DNA from: Calothrix parasitica NIES-267
GTDB lineage: Bacteria > Cyanobacteriota > Cyanobacteriia > Cyanobacteriales > Nostocaceae
NCBI RefSeq assembly: GCF_002368095.1
Contig: NZ_AP018227.1
Span: 3,905,796 to 3,969,795, forward strand
Length of the DNA stretch: 64,000 nt
Direction: 5' to 3'
A program made the position numbers and the translations under genes. How positions within the stretch are numbered: position 1 is the stretch's first letter; each line of letters begins with the position of its first letter. Below, in pieces: positions 9,218 to 18,520 of the stretch. Below the pieces are notes generated by a model. It searched no databases and was not told the DNA's origin. It saw nothing but the letters and a program-made list of their open reading frames with translations.

Positions 9218-10717
9218 ATGACCACCAACAAGAAATTTGTTCAACCATTAGATAGAGTTTCCCTAATACTGATAATAGTATTAACCGTATTAATTGGATT
9301 AATTATCTTAAAAGGTGATGCGGTTAAGCCAAGTGTTCGTAACTTTAGCTGGGAAAATGAAAAAATTGGAGCCGAAGATATATCTTTTGGTCTGACTTTT
9401 AGCCGTCCAATGGATATTGATAGCGTACAAAATAATTTGAAAATCGAACCACCTTTAGCCGGAAAATTCAGTTGGGCTGGAAGAAGAATGGTTTATACAC
9501 TTTTAACCCCAGCCCCTTATGGAGAGGAATACAAAGTAAAGTTAGAAGGTGCTAAAGATAAATTTGCTGTTGCGAAAAGAACAAAAAAAGTTATCCAACC
9601 TTTTACTGGTAATTTTGTTTCCCGTGACAGGGTTATTCTTTATTTGGGTGCTGAGAAAAAAGAAAGAGGAAGGCTAATTCTCTACAATTTGACTAAGCAG
9701 AAAAAAAGATTAATAACTCCTAAAGACTTATTAGTATTAGATTTTGAGCCATTTTCTCAAGGAGATAAAATTCTATTTTCGGCTCATGCTGCAAATAGTC
9801 AAGATACTTCATCCGCTCAACTGTATACAGTCTCTACAGGTATTTCAACAGAAAAAGCAGGAAAAGGCAAACCAGCAGGAAAAGTTGATTTAGTTTTAGA
9901 TAGTAAAGAATATCAAATTCTCAAATTTGACCTATCTCCTGACGGAAAAACTATAGTATTACAAAGAGCGCATAAAAAGAATACCAGCGATTTTGGGCTA
10001 TGGTTTCTATCAGTAGGAGATAACGGTAAAGAAAGCGAACCCAAACGTATAGAAAACGAACAACCAGGAGGAGACTTTCTGATAACTCCTGATAGTAAAG
10101 CCGTAGCGGTAGCTCAAGGAAAAGGAACGGCCATATTACCGATACAAACAGACGCTAGCAAACCCTTAGATTTTCTTCCGCAATTCGGTGTACTGCAAGC
10201 TTTTTCTAAAGATGGTTCTAAAGCCGTTCTAGTCAAATTTAATACTGACTATACAAGAGATTTATTTCTAGTCTCCAACCAAGGAACTCAGAAACAATTA
10301 ATTAAAACTACAGGTTCGATTATCAAATGTGAATTTGACCCCGCTTCACCTACACTTTACTGCTTATTAACCCAACTATTACCTGGAGAAGAATATCAAG
10401 AACAGCCATATTTGGTAGCAATTAACGTTGAAACCGGACAACAAAAACCAATATTAGTTTTACCCTCTGACAAGCGAGATTTGCAGATGAGCTTGTCTCC
10501 CGATGGTTTGGGATTATTATTCGACCAAGTAGTTTCAGCAACCGGTACATCAGGTGCGGTGAGAAATAACCCCTTGAAAACAAATGACGGACAAGAAATA
10601 AGCACCAGCAGCTTATGGTTAATGCCACTTTTACCCCTAAGCGACGGTGACCTCAGCGCAGAACTAAAACCAGAACAACTTCCCTTTGTTGGCTTTCACC
10701 CGCGCTGGCTTCCTTGA
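9218..10717 (+). CDS. Membrane-anchored protein with Ig-like and beta-propeller regions
   Basis: Function not recognised. This 499-aa protein has one N-terminal membrane helix (residues ~13-31). An SbsA Ig-like (Big_5) domain follows at ~42-110, with the typical FSRPMD motif and a PYGEEYKVKL strand. The remainder resembles a TolB/PD40-type beta-propeller, with recurring blades seen as LSPDGKTIVLQ, ITPDSKAVAV, FSKDGSKAVLV and LSPDGLGLLF. The propeller is expected on the extracytoplasmic side. It stands alone between repeats; upstream are CCAAAATC units, downstream GTAGCAA and GTAGAAA units. Confidence 0.75.
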   Translation: MTTNKKFVQPLDRVSLILIIVLTVLIGLIILKGDAVKPSVRNFSWENEKIGAEDISFGLTFSRPMDIDSVQNNLKIEPPLAGKFSWAGRRMVYTLLTPAPYGEEYKVKLEGAKDKFAVAKRTKKVIQPFTGNFVSRDRVILYLGAEKKERGRLILYNLTKQKKRLITPKDLLVLDFEPFSQGDKILFSAHAANSQDTSSAQLYTVSTGISTEKAGKGKPAGKVDLVLDSKEYQILKFDLSPDGKTIVLQRAHKKNTSDFGLWFLSVGDNGKESEPKRIENEQPGGDFLITPDSKAVAVAQGKGTAILPIQTDASKPLDFLPQFGVLQAFSKDGSKAVLVKFNTDYTRDLFLVSNQGTQKQLIKTTGSIIKCEFDPASPTLYCLLTQLLPGEEYQEQPYLVAINVETGQQKPILVLPSDKRDLQMSLSPDGLGLLFDQVVSATGTSGAVRNNPLKTNDGQEISTSSLWLMPLLPLSDGDLSAELKPEQLPFVGFHPRWLP

Positions 10718-11219
10718 GGAATTAGGAATAATAAGTAATAAGTAGCAAGTAGCAAGTAGAAAGTAGAAAGTAGAAAGTAAATCATTTCTTATGGTTACTA
10801 TCATCTCTGTTGCTCAATCAGCGATTTATTACTCATTACTCGCTACTCACCACTCGCTACCCATTACTTAATACTCGTTACTCCTTCCCCAGGACAATAT
10901 ATTACTTGCTTACAGGGGGGAGTAATTTGCTACATTAGAATACAATGTCAAAATTAATCTACATCAATTGTATTAAGAGTGATTTGATTCAAAATCACTC
11001 TTTGATGACAATTGTTTAGAAGTGTATTGGATTTGTTAATTTTTTCAAATTCAATTGCTTCGCTGATAACTGGTGTAAGGTAACAAAACCGATAATTATT
11101 AACTGATATCGGGAAAAGTATGTCTTGCCTAAAGGAAAAGATTTTGTTAAGACAGCATCAATAATGAAGAATTATACCGTTGTGTCTGCTTTAAAATTGA
11201 AGCTGGTGGGTGAAGAGTG
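10718..11219. repeat. Spacer with STRR heptamers and a hairpin
   Basis: From 10726 to 10880 there are AGCAAGT/AGAAAGT heptamers and then TTACTCG/CTACTCA heptamers on the opposite phase. At 10975-11002 an 11-base palindrome (AAGAGTGATTT and complement) sits inside outer CAATTG words. The remaining bases before the next gene are likely promoter and leader. No gene is visible. Confidence 0.7.
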
Positions 11220-13052
11220 ATGCATGAAGCCCAAACCCCGGATGATGGGGCTAATATTAAAAATTTAAATTCTGTTGATTCGTCACGGTCGTCTGAAGGG
11301 ACGGCTAATCCTTTTAATTCGATTTTGGCTGGCGAATATAAAGCAAAAGAATTACTATTGCTGGCTCCAGCTAGGGAGGAAGCGCTGTCGTCCGCAACTG
11401 TGGATTATCCCGAGGGAGAGACAGTTACAGAACATATTGATACACAAGTCGAAATTATTATTGATTCTAATTTGAATCAGTCCTCTCAATTCGATGAAGA
11501 AACTGACTTGGAAGCTGATTCCGACTTGGACTGGGTTGCTGAACCTAACGTCGAACAACAGCAGATAATCAATGCAGAATTTGACCAACTGCTGAAATTG
11601 AATGAAGAATTACGGAACGCTAACAACCAACTATACGAGCAAGCAGAGCAACTTACTAACGCTTTAAGCGAATCAGAAGCAACTTTGCAGCAACAAAGAA
11701 AGCGTTCGACTGTTGCAGAATCAATGCTAAAACAGCACACTCACGAGTTAAATGCTGCTCAAGCACAGATACAATCTCTGTTTGAACAGTTAGAAAGCTC
11801 AGCGCAAAACGTTCAGCGTCAAGAAAGTTTAGCTGAGTCATATCGAGGACAGCTTGAATTTAATCAGCAACGTCTGGCTCAGTTGGAACGCGAATGTGCT
11901 TTGATACAAGGTAAGTACAGCGAACAAACTAGGCTTTTATCGCAATCGGAGAATGCTTGTCGCGAGCTACGTACCAGACTCAAGCGTCAGCAGCGCCAAA
12001 CTTTACAATTTAAAGCGGCTTTAGAAAAGAGCTTGGAAACATCAGTTCCCGGTTACGATAACCCCGAGGATAGCGATAGTGATTTTCTCAATATAAAAAA
12101 TAATTCCCGTTTAAATACATCTCATCGAACCCAATCCATAAGCAGTATACAGTCAATTCAGCCTTGGTCGGCTCCTCCAGAGTCCTACAAGACACGAAAT
12201 GACTTTTGGGAACAAACGCTTACCAGATATCCCAGCAACCATAGCGAAAGCTCGACTCCCGAAGAATCTTCTACTTGGGAATTTACAGCTAATCCCGATA
12301 TAACATCAGAAAATACCAGCCAGAATCCAGCCGAAGATTTGGTAAATAATGATTTAATCGATATTGACTCATCAGATGAGGATTTAACCACTGTTAATCA
12401 AGTAGTTCCTCCATCAGAATCATCAGAGAACTCTGACTTAACAACTATTAATCAAGTAGTTCCTTCATTAGAATCATCAAATAACTCTGACTTAACAAAT
12501 GTTAATCAAGTAGTTCCTGTATCGGAATCATCAGAGAACTCTGACTTAACAACTGTTAATCAAGTAGTTCCTTCATTAGAATCATCAGACTTAGAAGAAA
12601 AATTAGAAACCGTTATCCAGGAATTTTTTGCTTCTCAAACCGAACCTGTATCTCCACAATCCTCCCAACAGCAAGGTACAGAAACCTCCGAAGATGAAAA
12701 TCCTACCTGGACAACTATTATCGAACCTCGTGGAACAGATAATGATGAGGTGGTAAATGTTGAAACTCATCAAAATTCCTATATAGAGGATGAGCAGACC
12801 GTAAGTTTTACCTCATCCATAAATGACATTGATAACGATGAAACTGAAGATTATTGGGAAGAAGTATCCCATTATCCAGCTTTCGACTTATCCGAAAATG
12901 CCCCAGCTTTCGAGATAACCACCGATACAGATACAGATACTACTTCTCCTTCACCATTAATTTACCCCAAACGTCCACCTAAAGGACGAAAATCCCTTGC
13001 ATCTGTAGAACTGCCAAAATTTTCCCAAAAGGATGATAGGAAGAATGAGTGA
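11220..13052 (+). CDS. Coiled-coil protein with acidic low-complexity repeats
   Basis: Function not recognised. The 610-aa product is acidic, with a long coiled coil at residues ~118-270 rich in Gln, Glu and Leu. A disordered Ser/Glu/Asp-rich region follows, containing four 18-aa repeats of the pattern (E/N)NSDLTTVNQVVPSLESS (bases 12381-12587). The basic C-terminus is PKRPPKGRKSLASVELPKF. The ATG at 11220 is preferred over an adjacent GTG at 11217 because of the spacing to GGTGGG. The architecture suggests a scaffold or filament-forming protein. The gene ends directly in a STRR array. Confidence 0.7.
   Translation: MHEAQTPDDGANIKNLNSVDSSRSSEGTANPFNSILAGEYKAKELLLLAPAREEALSSATVDYPEGETVTEHIDTQVEIIIDSNLNQSSQFDEETDLEADSDLDWVAEPNVEQQQIINAEFDQLLKLNEELRNANNQLYEQAEQLTNALSESEATLQQQRKRSTVAESMLKQHTHELNAAQAQIQSLFEQLESSAQNVQRQESLAESYRGQLEFNQQRLAQLERECALIQGKYSEQTRLLSQSENACRELRTRLKRQQRQTLQFKAALEKSLETSVPGYDNPEDSDSDFLNIKNNSRLNTSHRTQSISSIQSIQPWSAPPESYKTRNDFWEQTLTRYPSNHSESSTPEESSTWEFTANPDITSENTSQNPAEDLVNNDLIDIDSSDEDLTTVNQVVPPSESSENSDLTTINQVVPSLESSNNSDLTNVNQVVPVSESSENSDLTTVNQVVPSLESSDLEEKLETVIQEFFASQTEPVSPQSSQQQGTETSEDENPTWTTIIEPRGTDNDEVVNVETHQNSYIEDEQTVSFTSSINDIDNDETEDYWEEVSHYPAFDLSENAPAFEITTDTDTDTTSPSPLIYPKRPPKGRKSLASVELPKFSQKDDRKNE
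12381..12587 (+). repeat. Four in-frame 54-bp tandem repeats
   Basis: Each 54-base unit encodes 18 residues centred on DLTTVNQVVPSLESS. Units 2 and 4 are nearly identical and units 1 and 3 diverge at a few codons, implying recent expansion or conversion. They lie within the coiled-coil protein gene. Confidence 0.85.
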
Positions 13053-13217
13053 TGGGGAGATGGGGAGATGGGGAGATGGGGAGATGGGGAGATAGGGAGA
13101 TGGGGAGATAGGGAGATTGGGAGACAAGGTGACAAGTAGCGAGTAGGAATTGAAGATTGAGCAGCAGACTACTTACTACTTACTACTCACTACTTGCTAC
13201 TTACTACTCACTACTTG
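13053..13217. repeat. STRR arrays between convergent genes
   Basis: About ten GGGGAGAT-type units are followed by GACAAGG and GTAGCGA words. A run of CTTACTA/CTCACTA heptamers extends to the stop codon of the gene on the other strand. No gene is visible. Confidence 0.85.
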
Positions 13218-15308
13218 CTACTTACTAACAACTGTCACTTGATTACTTTCAACTTTGGGTTGATAATTTTGGTTTTTGGTAAGTGGTTTACCAGCATTCA
13301 ATGCATAATTTATTGCCAAAAATCGCAGCCACAACCCAGGGAACCGAGGTTCTAATTTTGGTTGTATCTGACTAGCAAATTTCCCGAACCATTTACCAAA
13401 TAAAGCACTAACTATACTATGTCGAGTAAAGTCGATGTAGTTACCAACCCATCTAAGTAAATCTTTTGCACCAGCGAGTTGCCAAATCCACAAAAGTAAT
13501 GCGGGATTTTTCTTAGCTGCTTTTAATGCAAGTCGGTTAAAGGTTGATAAATCGAATCTGTCTTTAATAAAGTTATCTGCTACCTCTTCTGGCTCATCTG
13601 CTAATAACCCAAAGAAGTTATTTAGCATCGCGTTGATGCGTTCTGGTGGTATAAATTTCCCGGTAGGAACCATCATTCCTTTAGAAAACATCCAGGTTAC
13701 GGCAATATTATTTTGGAATGCACGAATTTGGTTTAAATGTTTGGCTGAAAGTAAGTCGTGTTTGAGCGCTGTATCCAATAGTTGTGTTAATCTTTCGAGA
13801 TTACGGACTAAGGAACCAAAACCGGTAAATACTAAAGGAGACTGGAGCGATGCTGCATCACCAATGGATATTAAACGATTAAAAGCAACAGTGCGATCGC
13901 GACTTCCAACACTGAAATGTCCGGGTATATATCCAAACGTTGGTTTTTTCCACTTTAGTTTATCCATATCGCAGCGGCGATATTCTGGCAAAATGGTGAA
14001 AAAGTCTTCGTACATCTCCAGTAACGAGCCGGGATTCTCTGCATTTACCTGGTGATAGTGAAATAGGTAAATCGTCAGTTCTTCGTTTTCTCCGGGAAAT
14101 AATTCCCAAATTAACTGTCTTCCGCGCGAAATATCTCCATGACTATTGAGAACGTCACCGTATTTTGAATCCCAAACTTGTGGCTCAAATCCGCTTTCAA
14201 CAACTGCCCCCACCGTCGGACATACGCTATCGAAAGCCCGTTTTGGGTTAAGCTGCCAAGCAATCGGTGAAGCCGTTCCCATTGCATCAACTAGCAATCT
14301 TCCACTAACTTGTTTGCTTGTTTGTGATGGTAAATCTTTAACAGTCAAAATAACTTGAGATGTATTTATATCAGCTTTGATAAACTCAGTTTCATCCCAG
14401 ATATCCCCACCTGCATCTCGCAGTTTTTCACCACATAATTCTAGTAATTTTTCTGAATCTAAGGCTATATTTAGAACCGTTGGCGTATGTAGAATAGGTG
14501 CTTTTAGTTTATCGGGAATATAAGCATCAAAAAATTTATTAAATCCATCTTTATACTCTCGGGCAATAATTGATTCCACTTCAGCAGAAGTCAATAAACC
14601 CAAATTTACCAAACTTTGAATTTCCAAACGGGAAATATTCCATTCCCGATTCATCTTTCCAAAGGGTAAACGTTCGAGCAACAACACTTTATAGCCCAAC
14701 CTAGCCATCACAGCCGCGTGGATGACACCCAATGCACCACCTATGTAGATTAGGTCGTAAGCAGGAGGGGGCGAGGGGGAGAGGGGGGGAGTGGAGGAAT
14801 GAGAAAACAAAACCTGTCGCGGCTGCTGGGGATTCCTTACACCTTCGCGCCAGCGTTGTTCCCACCAGTAAGCGCGGTTTAAATCATATTCTCCGTTAGG
14901 CATTTTCTGAAAATACTTAACGGTGAGAGGATAATCAGCAGCTAGCTCTTCAAAAATTGATTTTTTGGACAAATCAATGGTTGGTGCTTCGGGATAATGA
15001 TGAGGAAAGCGATTACGTATCTGATTAGTTAATTTTTGTAGAATTTGTGTCTCTTGTGAAATTTTATCGTTCCAGCGAAACACCTTTAAATACGTGGTTC
15101 GCTGCAAATTCCACACGAATACGGATAACTCATTGGGTAGCTTTTCCGTAATTTCGGTCACAGCAAATGTAGTCTCAGACGGCTTCAAGCGAATGCCATC
15201 GGACGTTAATATTTTGTGAAAAGTTCCCGGTTCAAATTCAGTTTGCAACCAGTTCTTTACTACTGCTGTGTCGGTCGTTGGGATTTCTAAATAAAGAATT
15301 TCTTTCAT
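13218..15308 (-). CDS. CruA/CruP-type lycopene cyclase family flavoprotein
   Basis: A ~696-aa FAD-dependent protein of the CruA/CruP family, which includes lycopene cyclases and their plant CruP relatives acting in carotenoid metabolism. After a ~165-residue N-terminal domain comes the dinucleotide-binding motif YDLIYIGGALGVIHAA, then EWNISRLEIQSL, RLLVDAMGTASPI and LISIGDAASLQSPLVFTGFGS, all seen in the family. I cannot separate CruA from CruP by eye. The first ATG (15308) is taken as start; an in-frame TTG lies at 15320. A C/T-rich simple-sequence tract (14761-14802) adds a Ser/Pro stretch just before the FAD motif. It is convergent with the preceding gene. Confidence 0.82.
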   Translation of the reverse strand: MKEILYLEIPTTDTAVVKNWLQTEFEPGTFHKILTSDGIRLKPSETTFAVTEITEKLPNELSVFVWNLQRTTYLKVFRWNDKISQETQILQKLTNQIRNRFPHHYPEAPTIDLSKKSIFEELAADYPLTVKYFQKMPNGEYDLNRAYWWEQRWREGVRNPQQPRQVLFSHSSTPPLSPSPPPAYDLIYIGGALGVIHAAVMARLGYKVLLLERLPFGKMNREWNISRLEIQSLVNLGLLTSAEVESIIAREYKDGFNKFFDAYIPDKLKAPILHTPTVLNIALDSEKLLELCGEKLRDAGGDIWDETEFIKADINTSQVILTVKDLPSQTSKQVSGRLLVDAMGTASPIAWQLNPKRAFDSVCPTVGAVVESGFEPQVWDSKYGDVLNSHGDISRGRQLIWELFPGENEELTIYLFHYHQVNAENPGSLLEMYEDFFTILPEYRRCDMDKLKWKKPTFGYIPGHFSVGSRDRTVAFNRLISIGDAASLQSPLVFTGFGSLVRNLERLTQLLDTALKHDLLSAKHLNQIRAFQNNIAVTWMFSKGMMVPTGKFIPPERINAMLNNFFGLLADEPEEVADNFIKDRFDLSTFNRLALKAAKKNPALLLWIWQLAGAKDLLRWVGNYIDFTRHSIVSALFGKWFGKFASQIQPKLEPRFPGLWLRFLAINYALNAGKPLTKNQNYQPKVESNQVTVVSK

Positions 15309-15467
15309 TTTTGGTGGCAATTTCCCCGAAATCTACTCATTAAGACAGATTTAAGAAAGTCGTAAATCACGGTACACTCCGCCCTATCAGTTGAATAAAT
15401 ATTCTGTAAAGAAAGTTTAAGAGTTCGCAAGTTTTTTTGTTCCTTTAATTATTCACACACACACGTC

Positions 15468-15698
15468 ATGAATTATCCCATCCCAGACAACCCCCAGGAA
15501 ATTTTTGCTATGAAGCAACAGCCGGTTGATGAGGAACTTGTTGCTGTAGCAATAGCGGGAGTAATAAAATTAGTTCGTTCTCAAGGTCAATCATTAGAAG
15601 AATTAACAAACCAAGTTTTAGCAGAAGATGCCGTTCTTGATAAACAACAACGTCGCTGGCTTAGTCAAGTCGTAGAACAGGCTTGGAATAACATTTAA
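15468..15698 (+). CDS. Small conserved hypothetical protein (76 aa)
   Basis: Not recognised. The predicted 76-aa protein is mostly helical and acidic, with an LVAVAIAGVIKLVRSQGQSL helix and a C-terminal LDKQQRRWLSQVVEQAWNNI helix, and it has no membrane segment or signal peptide. Its composition matches a genuine gene. The start ATG at 15468 has no strong ribosome binding site; a second in-frame ATG lies 14 codons in. It is divergent from the CruA/CruP-like gene, so they share a 159-base promoter region. Confidence 0.6.
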   Translation: MNYPIPDNPQEIFAMKQQPVDEELVAVAIAGVIKLVRSQGQSLEELTNQVLAEDAVLDKQQRRWLSQVVEQAWNNI

Positions 15699-15824
15699 GA
15701 ACAGGTAATGGTTAGGAGTAGCAAGTAGTAAGTAGCAAGTAGCAAGTAGCAAGTAAATAATTATTTCTCCTTGTCTCCCTATATTTACCTTACCCATTAC
15801 CCATTACCCATTACCTATTACCTA
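15699..15824. repeat. STRR heptamers (AGTAGCA, TTACCCA, TTACCTA)
   Basis: AAGTAGC units occupy about 15716-15755 and TTACCCA/TTACCTA units run from about 15785 into the end of cimA. No gene is visible. Confidence 0.85.
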
Positions 15825-17432
15825 TTACCTAACTTCAGCATTCAATTGTGAGTGCAAAAGTAAGCCGTATTCTAATCCTTCGACGACTGCTTGATAAGAC
15901 GCTTCTAATATATTGTTAGAAACTCCTATTGTTGTCCAGCGCTGAGTACCATTTCCTAGTTCTACTATTGCGCGGGTGGTGGCTGAGGTTCCGGTATGTC
16001 CGTTAAGAATCCTGACTTTATAATCTGTTAGTTCAAATGTTTGGATTTGTGGATAGAATTTGACTAAGCCTTTACGTAAGGCTGCGTCTAATGCTGCAAC
16101 TGGTCCATTCCCTTCAGCTGCTTCCCAAATGTCTTCGTTATTAACAGCAACTTTAACTGTTGCAAGTGCTTTGGTTGTCAAAACGGCTTTTCCTAAATCG
16201 CAGTGAATCTGAAAACCTTTGACTTGAAACCAGGAAGGACGAGTTTCTAAAACTTCGCGCATCAATAATTCAAAACTAGCTTCTGCTGCTTCAAATTGAT
16301 ATCCCTGACTTTCTAATTCTTTGAGACGCTGCAATATTTGCCTGGTTTTCGGATGGTTTTTATCAATTTCAATACCGAATCCACGAGCTTTCATTAAAAC
16401 ATTGCTGACTCCTGCTTGTTCGGAAATGACTATACGACGGCAGTTTCCGACTTGTTCGGGTTCAATATGTTCGTATGTCAGCGGATTTTTTTGCACTGCT
16501 GAAACGTGAATACCCCCTTTGTGAGCAAAAGCCGAACGTCCCACAAAAGGAGCATGGTCATCGGGAGCAAGGTTAACTACTTCACTAACAAACCTACTGG
16601 TTTGAGCAAGTTGGGATAGCTGGTCATCTTCAATACACTTGTAACCCAGCTTTAGCTGTAAATTTGGAATTAAAGAACAAAGATTGGCATTACCGCAGCG
16701 TTCGCCATATCCATTCATTGTACCCTGTACCATTCCGACACCTGACATTACCCCAGCTAAAGCATTGGCAACGGCCATGTCTGAATCATTGTGGGTGTGA
16801 ATTCCTAATTGAATGTGTTGGGGAAAACTTTTGATTACTGATGTAACTATTTGAGAAACTTCATGAGGCAAAGTACCACCATTTGTATCGCATAAAACCA
16901 GCCATTCAGCACCAGCATCAACAGCAGTTTTTATAGTTTGTAAAGCATAATCGGGATTGTATTTATAACCATCAAACCAGTGTTCGGCATCGTATATAAC
17001 GCGACGACCTTGACCGCGAAGATACTGTAGGGTATCGCGAATCATTTCTAAATTTTCTGCTAAACTTGTTTTCAGACCTTCTGTAACATGTAAATCCCAA
17101 GACTTACCAAAAATAGTTACCCAATTAGTACTAGCAGCAAGAATAGCTTGCAACATTGGTTCGGAACTTGCTGCTTGGTTCGGTCGTCGGGTTGAGCAAA
17201 AAGGAACTATTTGTGCTTGTTTGAGTGGTTGTTCTTGTAACTGCCAAAAAAGCTGTACGTCTTTGGGGTTAGCTCCGGGCCAACCACCTTCAATGAAAGG
17301 AATTCCCAGTTCATCTAGTCTTCTTGCGATACGTAATTTATCTTCCAACGAAACTGATAAACCTTCACGCTGAGTACCATCTCGTAGCGTGGTGTCGTAC
17401 ATCCAAAGTTTTTGTGAGGAATTTACGGTCAT
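15825..17432 (-). CDS. cimA: (R)-citramalate synthase
   Basis: Condenses pyruvate and acetyl-CoA to citramalate, a threonine-independent entry to isoleucine synthesis. This route is used by several cyanobacteria. The 535-aa protein has the N-terminal HMGL/DRE-TIM barrel with YDTTLRDGTQREG near residue 11, the ligand-binding GIHTHNDSDMAVANAL segment, the GYGERCGNAN loop and the APFVGRSAFAHKGGIH region. A C-terminal LeuA-type allosteric dimer domain follows (residues ~400-520), so feedback by isoleucine is likely. The start at 17432 (MTVNSSQ) is preferred because the 18 upstream codons are hydrophobic and not family-like. Isopropylmalate synthase is excluded by the distinctive CimA N-terminus. 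Confidence 0.92.
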   Translation of the reverse strand: MTVNSSQKLWMYDTTLRDGTQREGLSVSLEDKLRIARRLDELGIPFIEGGWPGANPKDVQLFWQLQEQPLKQAQIVPFCSTRRPNQAASSEPMLQAILAASTNWVTIFGKSWDLHVTEGLKTSLAENLEMIRDTLQYLRGQGRRVIYDAEHWFDGYKYNPDYALQTIKTAVDAGAEWLVLCDTNGGTLPHEVSQIVTSVIKSFPQHIQLGIHTHNDSDMAVANALAGVMSGVGMVQGTMNGYGERCGNANLCSLIPNLQLKLGYKCIEDDQLSQLAQTSRFVSEVVNLAPDDHAPFVGRSAFAHKGGIHVSAVQKNPLTYEHIEPEQVGNCRRIVISEQAGVSNVLMKARGFGIEIDKNHPKTRQILQRLKELESQGYQFEAAEASFELLMREVLETRPSWFQVKGFQIHCDLGKAVLTTKALATVKVAVNNEDIWEAAEGNGPVAALDAALRKGLVKFYPQIQTFELTDYKVRILNGHTGTSATTRAIVELGNGTQRWTTIGVSNNILEASYQAVVEGLEYGLLLHSQLNAEVR

Positions 17433-17836
17433 AATTATAAAGAGTAGAGCAGTAACTGAAGATGGCAATGTGTCAATATACAACAATAAAAAGCTAGTTT
17501 GGTAACCTAAGATGCCTGTCTTTTGAGCTAGACCTACGACAATATTGTGTATGCAACCCTCGCTTTATCGCAGTTTGCAGCAAAATAGCATTGACCTTTA
17601 TTGCCACAGTGAATAGAGTAATTAACAATTAACTGTAAGCAAAGGCAAAGTAAATCAATAAAACGTAATCACTGTATAGCTCAAATCATTCGGTTGTTGT
17701 ATTTCTTATTTTTCCAATCAAAAAAAATTGACTTGTGTCAAGGAGCTGCTTTTTCAGCTTTATTTTGAACTCCGGAAAATAAGAATATTAAAAAGTAAGA
17801 ATAAATACCATTTAGTTGATTAGGAGATAAACGCAA
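17433..17836. other. Divergent intergenic region
   Basis: A 404-base AT-rich spacer between cimA and the Ser/Asn-rich membrane protein gene. It should contain both promoters. No repeat, RNA or further gene was recognised. Confidence 0.5.
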
Positions 17837-18235
17837 ATGGGTAGATGGACACCTTTAATTTTGATGGCTGGGGGCTTAGCGATTTTGCTAGGTACATTGT
17901 TGGGTATCAACTTCCCTATGAACGGACGTAACGCAGAAGTTAGTGGTAACAGAAGAGAATCGCAAGTCCTTCCAGCTAATATTAACGTTAATAGTACTGA
18001 AGCTAATGGTGCTAGTGGGTCTAATAGTGGGTCCGCAGCACAAAGCGGTTCCAATAGCGCTACCCAAAATAACAATAGCACTAACCCAAGAACAATCCAG
18101 AGTGCCCCCACAACAACCGCTCAAAATAGCGGTTCATCGACAAGTGGTTCTAGCAGTTCCAACGCACAATCATCAAGCAATAGCAACAGCCAAAGCCAAA
18201 CTGGTAATAAAGCGCCAATCCGCGCTCTATGGTAA
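17837..18235 (+). CDS. Membrane-anchored Ser/Asn-rich low-complexity protein
   Basis: Function not recognised. The 132-aa product has one N-terminal hydrophobic segment (residues ~7-28, LILMAGGLAILLGTLLGINF) and then a ~100-residue tail made almost entirely of Ser, Asn, Gly, Gln, Thr and Ala, presumably disordered and extracytoplasmic. AGGAGATAAACGCAA places a good ribosome binding site before the ATG. The short basic end is NKAPIRALW. Other reading frames through the repetitive tail are open but have no start signals. Confidence 0.65.
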   Translation: MGRWTPLILMAGGLAILLGTLLGINFPMNGRNAEVSGNRRESQVLPANINVNSTEANGASGSNSGSAAQSGSNSATQNNNSTNPRTIQSAPTTTAQNSGSSTSGSSSSNAQSSSNSNSQSQTGNKAPIRALW

Positions 18236-18520
18236 AAGATGCTAGTTAAACAGCATGTAGTTGTTAGTTATCAGTTAGCATTTACCAATTACCATTTATC
18301 AGTTCAAAGAGATTATTTGTACGGCAAATATTAAGGAAGTTTACTAATTGGGGATTTGCTCTTTGTAGGGTGAATGATTTGATACTTTTTATATCGAATT
18401 CTGTGAAAAAACCAGTTACGACAATCTATCAAGACTTAATATTTGTTTTGCAAATAGTGCTAGGTTAGTAGTCATTTGTTACTAGATAATATTAACTAAC
18501 GACTAACGACCGGCTGACTA

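Noticed and set aside
13633-14055. 140-codon open frame opposite the CruA/CruP-like gene
   Set aside because: Antisense of a strongly conserved enzyme, with no start signal and no family resemblance.
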